From: Bolinopsis microptera
Lineage: Eukaryota > Ctenophora > Tentaculata > Lobata > Bolinopsidae
Direction of reading: 5' to 3'
Assembly (NCBI RefSeq): GCF_026151205.1
Contig: NC_087078.1
Location: 9,874,675 to 9,938,674, forward strand
Length of the DNA: 64,000 nucleotides
Shown here: in pieces, positions 58,601 through 64,000 of the stretch
Position numbering within the stretch: the stretch's first letter is position 1
How the letters are laid out: each line of letters begins with the position of its first letter
Program-made: the position numbers and the translations under genes
Notes under the pieces: model-generated
The model's input: only the letters and a program-made list of their open reading frames with translations
Told to the model about the DNA's origin: nothing
The model's database searches: none

Positions 58601-61600
58601 GGCCCCTTAGAAAAATCTCGAAGTTCGAGTGTTGAGTGATTTAGTACGCTCGTCAATCGGACCCCCCGGGGTCCCTCCCCCGACCGAAAAAGTGATTACA
58701 TAATATGTGAACGACCCCTATGTTGATATTCTACGAACTTGACAGTAAGAACATAACCATAGCTGTAATTATATCCGTTTCTAGGCAACGAGAAATGGAA
58801 CAATTCGACAACTTGATCCAGGGTGTTTACGATCTGCTAATGAACTATGGACGTAAGTGCTTTTTCTTGATATAAAATAGTACAATAATTGTGTTCTACC
58901 ATGACAACATGTCAAAATTTGCTAAAAATCACACCAGAATTAAACCGCCTGATTTTACGCCGTTTAACTTCGAAAATTGAAGAAGTTGTGTTATATTTTT
59001 CTCTGTAATTGGCACCAATTCCTTTTGGTTCTATTTGTTCCTATGCGAAAAGTATCCATCGAGTATAGTAGTACATTCATCGCATCGGCTGCTTGTAACT
59101 TGTCCTCATAATATAAACTTGTACGTAAGTTGTCGAGCGTATAAAATTTGTTATGCATGTCTGCGCGCGCCTCGTTCACGGAGGGCGCGATGACAGAATC
59201 TTGGGACATATTTTTCTAGTCACGTGACTTTCTTCCCGCGCACTGCTGTTTTCGTTACCATGTGTCGGTTAAGTTGTAGATCGAGACTAGTTGAGCTGGT
59301 TTGTTCATTGTTGGTGGACCAAACTAAATAAGGCCCCTTCCAGCCATTGCCACTGCGAATTTAACCTAAAACCTGCCCAGTTAATAGCGAAGACTGCGAA
59401 ATTACCACTCCTGCCTAGTAATCTAATTTACCCTGTCCAGATCAGCAGTATATTACACTAAATCCGCAGGTTTTCTCTTAATTTTTTATGTCAAAACCTG
59501 CCTAATTAACTAGTGATCCTGCATCAACAGCGCAGGTATTTGTTATTTGGCAGGTTTTCTATTAACTTGGCAGGATTTGCTATAAAATTATCAATCCTTT
59601 CCGGATGGATTACGGCAGTGATAAAGTTAAATCGGCAGGTTTTCCATTAACTTGGCAGGATTTTTTATAAAATTATCAATCCTTGCCGGATAGATTACGG
59701 CAGTGATAAAGTTAAATCGGCAGGTTTTCCATTAACTTTGCAGGATTTGTTATAAAATTATCAATCCATGCCAAATAGATTACAATGCTATAATCTTATT
59801 ATGGCAGCGTTAAATTTATAAATTGGCAGGTTTCTTTTATCTTTCTTTTAAGTTCTTAAGTTATTTGGAATTTTGCTTATTTGGCACCAAAACTAAAAGT
59901 CAATAAAACCGAGTTGATTAGCGCAGTCAAGAAATTGGCCGGAGTTGATAAAAAGCTGACAACCATGGCACTGAATCTCCAAATGAGAGGTATAGTACGC
60001 TATATACTTATATAGTACGGTACCGCAACAATTGACCCCCTCCCCCCCCCCCCCCCCCCCTCCGACAAATGACCCCCTGATGCAATCTACCCCCGACAAT
60101 TGACCCCCCATGTAATTACACTGGGGTCAATTCAGGGTCAGGGTTAGGGTCAGGGTTAGGGTCAGGGTTAGGGTCAGGGTTAGGGTCAGGGTTAGGGTCA
60201 GGGTTAGGGTTAGGGTTAGGGTTAGGGTTAGGGTTAGGGTCAGGGTCAGGGTTAGGGTCAGGGTTAGGGTCAGGGTTAGGGTTACTGGGTAACACGACTC
60301 CTGTCAGCGACATCTGTCCGACAGCGACATCTGTCCGACTCAGGGTACCAGAAAAAACGACATTTGTCCGAAATTGTGATCTGATTTCAATACAACACAT
60401 TTCCAATTAGAGACGTGATCTGAACTGTTAATTTGAATACGTAACATTGCCAATTTGAGATATGATCTGAGCCATAGTGTACTACTAGTTTATTTTCGAC
60501 CTAGGCAGGCAGGCATGAAGCAACTGCGTTGTGAATGGCGAGCTCGTAGTCCATGAGAATGTATTGTGGTTGGTAGCCCCAAGGCCTCAGAAGCCCAGGT
60601 GTCTATCTCCTCGAACATGTTGCGGTAGAGGGTCGTCGATTTTCCAGGAATGAGTCCTTAGAAGAGGGGGAGGTGCCAGCCGTCAGGGAAGAGTCCGTGG
60701 ACTGTGAAGAGCTGATGGAAGAGATTAGGTGCGGATTTGAAGGTACCGTTGGGCGTTGACTACGCAATGCTCCGCGTCCACCATATGATCTGCGTTCTTA
60801 GGAGTCCCCCAAAGGAATGATCGACGAGTCTGTTCGTCCCATCCAGAGCATCATTGGACTGTTGTCGGTAGAGAGGATTTAGTTTGCAGGAATGGATAGC
60901 GTTTCCAGATCTCTCGGGTCTGTTTGCTGCAGATCTGGGTCTGTTTACTGAAGATTGGTTGCCATTGTGGATTGCGATAACTGATCTCCATACGGCTGCT
61001 ATCCTATATGTACTCATGTAGGCTGTGTCCTGTGATGTGATCGACAGCTTGTTAATGTACGGCTAGCACAATCCTGTCCTTAAATAGTCAATCACGTATC
61101 GATGGATCAGATCTCAATGGATCAAATCAGCATTCGAACAATGGGAGCAACGTCACGAAATTACCCGTGAGTTTGTGAAATACGAATGTGAACCGAAATT
61201 ACAATATGATCCGAAATTCGGACAGATGTCGCCAAAAACGACTCCTGTCCGACAGCGAAATCTGTCCGAAATCCCCAATTCGGCTGTCGGACAGATGTCG
61301 CCCAATCGGGTTACTGTTAGGGTTAGTATAATAAATATATTTGTTTGGTCAATTGTCGGGGGGGGGGGGGGGGGGGTCAATTTTCAAGTATTGTATCACT
61401 TGCACCGTTTAGCTCCACGTGGTTTCTTAAGCTTAAATACTTAACTGTCCTGTCAAGATAAAGTAAATCACTATCACCTCTCATTCTTAATAAGTTAGTA
61501 AGCAAGCATCTGTTCGTTTTAAAACAGTCACCTCCCAATTTAGCAAGTTCTTACATCTATATTACAGTCTACACCCTTCAATAATGAGATAATATGTTTG

Positions 61601-63774
61601 GCCGGTAGAGGGTCCGCAGTAGTCCCATTACAGCATTACCTCATTACCTTAGCATTGCTGTACAGTGTACAACTACTATAAGAGTATAAGATATACATCC
61701 TTCACCAAAACTGGTTTGTCCGCTTTCTATTACTAATTTTCCGCTGAAAGTGCCACATCAGTGATCAATTAATATTGGTAAATAGCAATAATTTGAGTTA
61801 TAGGTTGACCTCCCACTTAGAGCATATGTGGGAGGTCAACCTATAAATTATAGTACGAGCTATTTCCAATTCGTGAATACGAATTTCGATTAAGGTCCAA
61901 CTTATTAAGTGTCACTTTAACGTGTGACAAATTTCCGATCAAATATCTCATAATCTGAAAATAACTGCATATTTAGAACTATTATATTAATTGTAATTGA
62001 AGATTCTTTCAGAATCACTTCATTCACTAAATCTTACAATGTGAACAATGAACAGGTAGAGGCACTGCAACTGAAAAAGTGCTGTCCTCACTACTTAAGA
62101 ACATAGCAATCTAATCTAAAAATGGCAACCTAAGAACTGAAGTTAAGCAAACAGTTATTTTCCAATAATCGGTTTTTAAACCGATTATTTTTTATACTCA
62201 AACTTATACTCAAACTTATCATAGACCCCGTGTTGGTAACAGTGGATAATATGCAGTGGCGAAACGTACCTAAGAGGCCGCAGCTGCACCCCCCCCCCCA
62301 TCCCCTTCCGCATAGCAGGGGTTGCCGGAGTGTCGGGCGGTCGTTTCGCCACTGACTAGTGACTGCATGTATAAAAGTATAAACTATAGAGCCATGTAGG
62401 CATGTATCATTCTGTACTTCTGTAGCTTTGCACAAACCAAGTCTCAGTCCTACACCCTACCTAGTAATAAGGTTATACGATCATTACAGTATTCCACATT
62501 GTACACTCAAATTATCCAAAACCCCTGCCAATATAGGTTTAATCACGCCACAAGTTGATTCAAATTATCTCAACTTACGCAGGATTTGCGTTAAATCTGC
62601 AGCATTCGACTTTATATTTAACGGAAAACCTGCCAAAATAGAGCAAACCTGCCGAGAGTAGGTGAAAGGTGAGGCAGGTTTTGTGTTAATTTTGCAGGCT
62701 TTTCTATAAATCAACAACTCGATTAAATAATTACGTGAGATAAATCTCTGCACGAATACGATAAATAGGCAGGTTTTCGGTTAATTTTGCAGGAATCATT
62801 TTAAGACTTCAAATTGATTATCAGTCTTAATGTAAAACCTGCCAAATTAGGTGGCAGGTGGCAATGGCTGGAAGGGGCCTTAAATAGTGAATATATAGGA
62901 AGCAGTTCTGCCTGACTGCATCAGTAATGATGTAATGACCGGTAATGAGCGCTTCCCAAACACACAAGGATATATCTTGTGTTCTTGGCTAGTATATATG
63001 AAACATTTGACACGGAGTTGTGGTGTGAGCTATGTGCCTCGCCGGGCTAAAGTAGTGAATGTCCTTGCTGTACGGCAAGTTAAACAAGGAACTGAAACTA
63101 CTAGGTTCCGTACAGGCTCAACTCTACACCCATGTCAATGTGTTCATATGTAAGCCTCTTGATTATATATTGGAATAACATCTTATGTACTTGCCCCCGT
63201 TTATAGTAAATTCGGATGAAGTTGGATTTTAGAAGTGTGTGCAATCGGGTCAAATGTCACGGTAATTGAGCATTTCGTACACTACACAAAAGATTTATCA
63301 CAGGAACGGTTTTAATCATAAAATTCCCACAGCAACAAACGAAAGTGGACCATTTCCTGTCCTGGACAATGTTCTGACAAGTAGCCAGATTATCAGACTC
63401 CGGTTGAAAGCACCTGGATTATTACTCATGCCATCTGATGAAAAACCATTGAAGAGAGACTTCGAGGAGGATGGAAGTGACCAACTTGCTGCAAAGAAGA
63501 TCAAAATATCTGCTGCCGGGTACATCTTTAACCAGACTTTTATATTTTTATGTTTATTATCTATTGATTTTCGCAGTACATATTGGAAAACGAGTACTGT
63601 TTACCCTTACATCTTTTCAGAACAATGGGTGTAAACACTACCCCGCCTCTTACACCCGGACCAGACCTAGAGGAAGCTGCTCCAGGACCCAGTACAACTT
63701 ACAGCTCATCTTCTGGACGTGCTTCTACCATCTCACCCCCCTTCAAGCAGACACAGAGAGAACGAACACCAATA
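52698..63774 (+). CDS. Unrecognised membrane-anchored protein gene, 3' end outside the window
   Basis: Four exons chain in phase: 52698-53407 (donor AG/GTAAGC), 58785-58852 (TTTCTAG acceptor, GTAAGT donor), 63333-63519 (CCCACAG acceptor, GTACAT donor) and 63621-63774 (TTTTCAG acceptor, GTGAGT donor). The protein begins with a short lead, one hydrophobic segment (about 12-31) and a KKKKEEE patch. A globular domain follows to about residue 235 (with HISIWATDQTRVMAEHK and ALFTGDKKIAALSITPSHLS). After that come a short helical exon, a segment PSDEKPLKRDFEEDGSD with a KKIK basic motif, and a Pro/Ser/Thr-rich region. I recognise no family. The last exon seen ends at a donor, so the gene continues. 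Exons 2-4 rest on splice motifs and phase only. Confidence 0.5.
53901..54194 (-). CDS. Small secreted cysteine-rich peptide precursor
   Basis: A 97-codon frame from ATG at 54194. It starts with a clear signal peptide (about 1-22, hydrophobic ILLMIMMLSLCYSV). A short pro-segment ends at Lys-Arg (about 36-37). The mature part of about 60 basic residues has six cysteines spaced C-x11-C-x-C-x10-C-x10-C-x11-C. The layout fits a secreted, proteolytically matured hormone-like, antimicrobial or venom-like peptide; the sequence does not say which, and I match no family. A TATAA-containing stretch lies about 30-45 bp upstream of the ATG. It is nested antisense inside the first intron of the 52698 gene. 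Confidence 0.7.
   Translation of the reverse strand: MASKFQILLMIMMLSLCYSVKAKSLLQDEKALLLEKRAVCASFLTKVRRATCICLEYLDEEFLDCTNRKITRHIRCNRVQNVRSKKGCRPKEVHEIH
54195..55304. other. Intronic region of the 52698 gene, nothing recognised
   Basis: Contains the putative promoter of the peptide gene at its left edge. A frame at 54612-54977 lacks an ATG start and any known motif and is not called. Confidence 0.35.
55305..55450. repeat. 36-bp tandem repeat, four copies
   Basis: Four copies of a 36-bp unit (GAAATAGTGTACAGAAGCAC...) start at 55305, 55341, 55377 and 55413. The unit is a multiple of three, so it opens frames on both strands that are probably not real genes. Confidence 0.9.
55951..56155. repeat. 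41-bp array with CCAAT-box, E-box and X-box-like words
   Basis: Five copies of a 41-bp unit start at 55951, 55992, 56033, 56074 and 56115. Each holds TGATTGGTTG (inverted CCAAT) and most hold CACGTG. The last copy carries GTTGCCTTGGAGAC, an RFX X-box-like word. A related pair of units recurs at about 56590-56672. Whether this is a regulatory array or a satellite is open. Confidence 0.85.
56160..57830. other. Intronic, nothing firmly recognised
   Basis: Apart from the second CCAAT/E-box block at 56590-56672 there is no supported feature. Small frames at 56868-57125 (-) and 57456-57728 (+) have no family signal. Confidence 0.35.
57838..57873. repeat. CA/GT microsatellite
   Basis: Interrupted run of CA dinucleotides with occasional CG. 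Confidence 0.9.
58028..58148. promoter_or_regulatory. Tandem array of CRE (TGACGTCA) sites
   Basis: A 51-bp unit repeats about 2.4 times. Perfect TGACGTCA palindromes lie at 58036, 58053, 58087 and 58104, with near-matches TGACGTTA at about 58070 and 58121 and TGACATCA at 58138. CACGTG E-boxes overlap several of them. CREB/ATF and bHLH factors bind such words. Regulatory function is inference; the array lies in intron 1 of the unrecognised + strand gene, about 640 bp before its second exon. Confidence 0.6.
58374..58465 (-). repeat. Degenerate interstitial telomere-like repeat
   Basis: Units of CCCTAA (TTAGGG on the minus strand) with variants such as CCCAAT and CCCTTA. It is short and interrupted. 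Confidence 0.75.
58991..59209 (-). CDS. Possible small ORF, unknown
   Basis: A 72-codon frame with ATG start (MSQDSVIAPSVNEARAD...) and balanced amino-acid use. No signal peptide, domain or conserved motif is recognised. It is nested antisense in intron 2 of the 52698 gene. It could equally be chance. Confidence 0.2.
   Translation of the reverse strand: MSQDSVIAPSVNEARADMHNKFYTLDNLRTSLYYEDKLQAADAMNVLLYSMDTFRIGTNRTKRNWCQLQRKI
60130..60290 (+). repeat. TTAGGG/CAGGG telomere-like array
   Basis: About 160 bp of alternating GGGTTAGGGTCA and pure GGGTTA units. It translates on the minus strand to an apparent NPDPNPDP repeat that should not be read as a protein. Confidence 0.9.
60500..61020 (-). 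pseudogene. Decayed MULE transposase core
   Basis: The minus-strand frames give NGTFKSAPNLFHQLFTVHG, then a GLFPDGWHLPLF-like stretch with a stop, then TTLYRNMFEEID, and in a shifted frame QYILMDYELAIHNAV. This is the characteristic order around the MULE DDE domain (DGTFK...LLPGK...D-x-E). Frameshifts and stops make it non-functional. It lies within the nested element at 60026-61385. Confidence 0.75.
61798..61846. repeat. Perfect 19-bp-arm hairpin
   Basis: Arms 61798-61816 and 61828-61846 (TTATAGGTTGACCTCCCAC and its exact complement) are separated by 11 bases. It lies inside the 59331-62880 transposon, right of the nested element. Confidence 0.85.
62254..62354. mobile_element. 101-bp hAT-like MITE
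   Basis: The ends CAGTGGCGAAACG (62254-62266) and CGTTTCGCCACTG (62342-62354) are perfect 13-bp inverted repeats. They start with CAGTGGCG, common in hAT elements. An 8-bp target duplication was not found. The interior has a C run. Confidence 0.6.
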
Positions 63775-64000
63775 GTGAGTTGATAAACAGCACTCATGTC
63801 CAGTAGTGTATAATTATATAGCCAGACGTACACATCATAAAGTAATTGTACTCTGTGATCACAGAAACCCATAGAATAAATATGTTCGTTCGTTAACCTA
63901 TTTAACATAAAAAAGTGTAAACTGAACCCTGTGCTAGGAGGAGTACAGACTACGACCACAGTTCAGGAAGTGTAGCAAGTGTAATGTTATGTTTGGAAGT

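Larger units (their letters stand above)
60026..61385. mobile_element. Nested element bounded by poly-C/poly-G and ATTGACCCC ends
   Basis: The left end reads CAATTGACCCCC followed by a long C run (60028-60061). The right end is the mirror image: GGTCAATTGTC, a long G run (61358-61376) and GTCAATT. Inside, words like CGACATCTGTCCGAC are repeated near 60310-60350, and in inverted form near 61210-61300, framing a decayed MULE transposase. It is nested in the 59331-62880 transposon. Confidence 0.6.
59331..62880. mobile_element. 3.55-kb DNA transposon with 23-bp TIRs and 6-bp target duplication
   Basis: The first 23 bp (59331-59353, starting AGGCCCCTTCC) are exactly complementary to the last 23 (62858-62880). 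TAAATA flanks both ends (59325-59330 and 62881-62886). Subterminal regions on both sides are rich in AAAACCTGCC/GGCAGGTTTT words, the sort of repeated motif transposases bind. The interior holds further elements and no intact transposase of its own. The superfamily is unassigned. It lies in intron 2 of the unrecognised + strand gene. Confidence 0.85.

Noticed and set aside
58374-60290. Chromosome end or fusion site from telomere-like repeats
   Set aside because: Arrays are short, degenerate, in mixed orientation and embedded in introns and transposons, so an interstitial mobile origin is more likely.
60116-60406. Minus-strand frame with an NPDPNPDP repeat
   Set aside because: It is the translation of the TTAGGG/CAGGG array, not a gene.

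Overview
The window is nuclear DNA of a metazoan. It is AT-rich, with GT-AG introns, AATAAA signals near some 3' ends, intron-containing tRNA genes and many transposable-element remnants. TTAGGG-type repeats and typical animal genes (family C GPCR, NAA15/16, eIF2B epsilon, SPCS3, RAB3GAP1, PGM2) fit an invertebrate, perhaps an early-branching marine animal. No species can be named from the sequence alone.

Left part (1-28 kb, gene-rich). A mariner-type MITE precedes a family C GPCR (+, 1931-4771) that carries an apparent one-base frameshift in a T run. Four housekeeping genes then lie head-to-tail on the minus strand. Reading from the right they are RAB3GAP1 (27984-20908), SPCS3 (20489-18625), the single-exon eIF2B epsilon gene (17646-15655) and a NAA15/16-like gene (15057-5084). 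The NAA15/16-like reading frame ends after the N-terminal TPR region. Its 6.9-kb fourth intron hosts, on the opposite strand, an intronless 766-residue TIR protein (8921-11221). That intron also holds a decayed LINE ORF1 and a long-TIR, MULE-like element. RAB3GAP1 hosts a PIF/Harbinger element with an intact DDE transposase.

Middle part (28-45 kb, repeat-rich). This stretch holds tRNA-derived SINEs, a long near-perfect hairpin, and copies of one retroelement carboxy-terminal domain. It also holds three tandem arrays (55-bp, 64-bp and 91-bp units), a decayed SWIM-type gene and a 2.2-kb TA-flanked element full of a TTTGTCACA motif. No intact host gene is evident here.

Right part (45-64 kb). 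An alpha/beta hydrolase of the AADAC/NCEH1 type (-), a tRNA-Leu and PGM2 (+) are followed by an unrecognised + strand gene. I trace that gene through four phase-compatible exons from 52698 to 63774, and it runs off the window. Its first intron contains a small secreted cysteine-rich peptide gene (-) and arrays rich in CCAAT, E-box and CRE motifs. Its second intron contains a 3.55-kb transposon flanked by 6-bp duplications, with a decayed MULE transposase, telomere-like repeats and poly-G/C runs nested inside.

The most novel-looking item is the TIR protein: a weak TIR and a canonical TIR domain in tandem, flanked by two copies of a related Tudor/Agenet-like module. Exon boundaries were assigned by hand from splice motifs, frame continuity and remembered family similarity, without alignment software.
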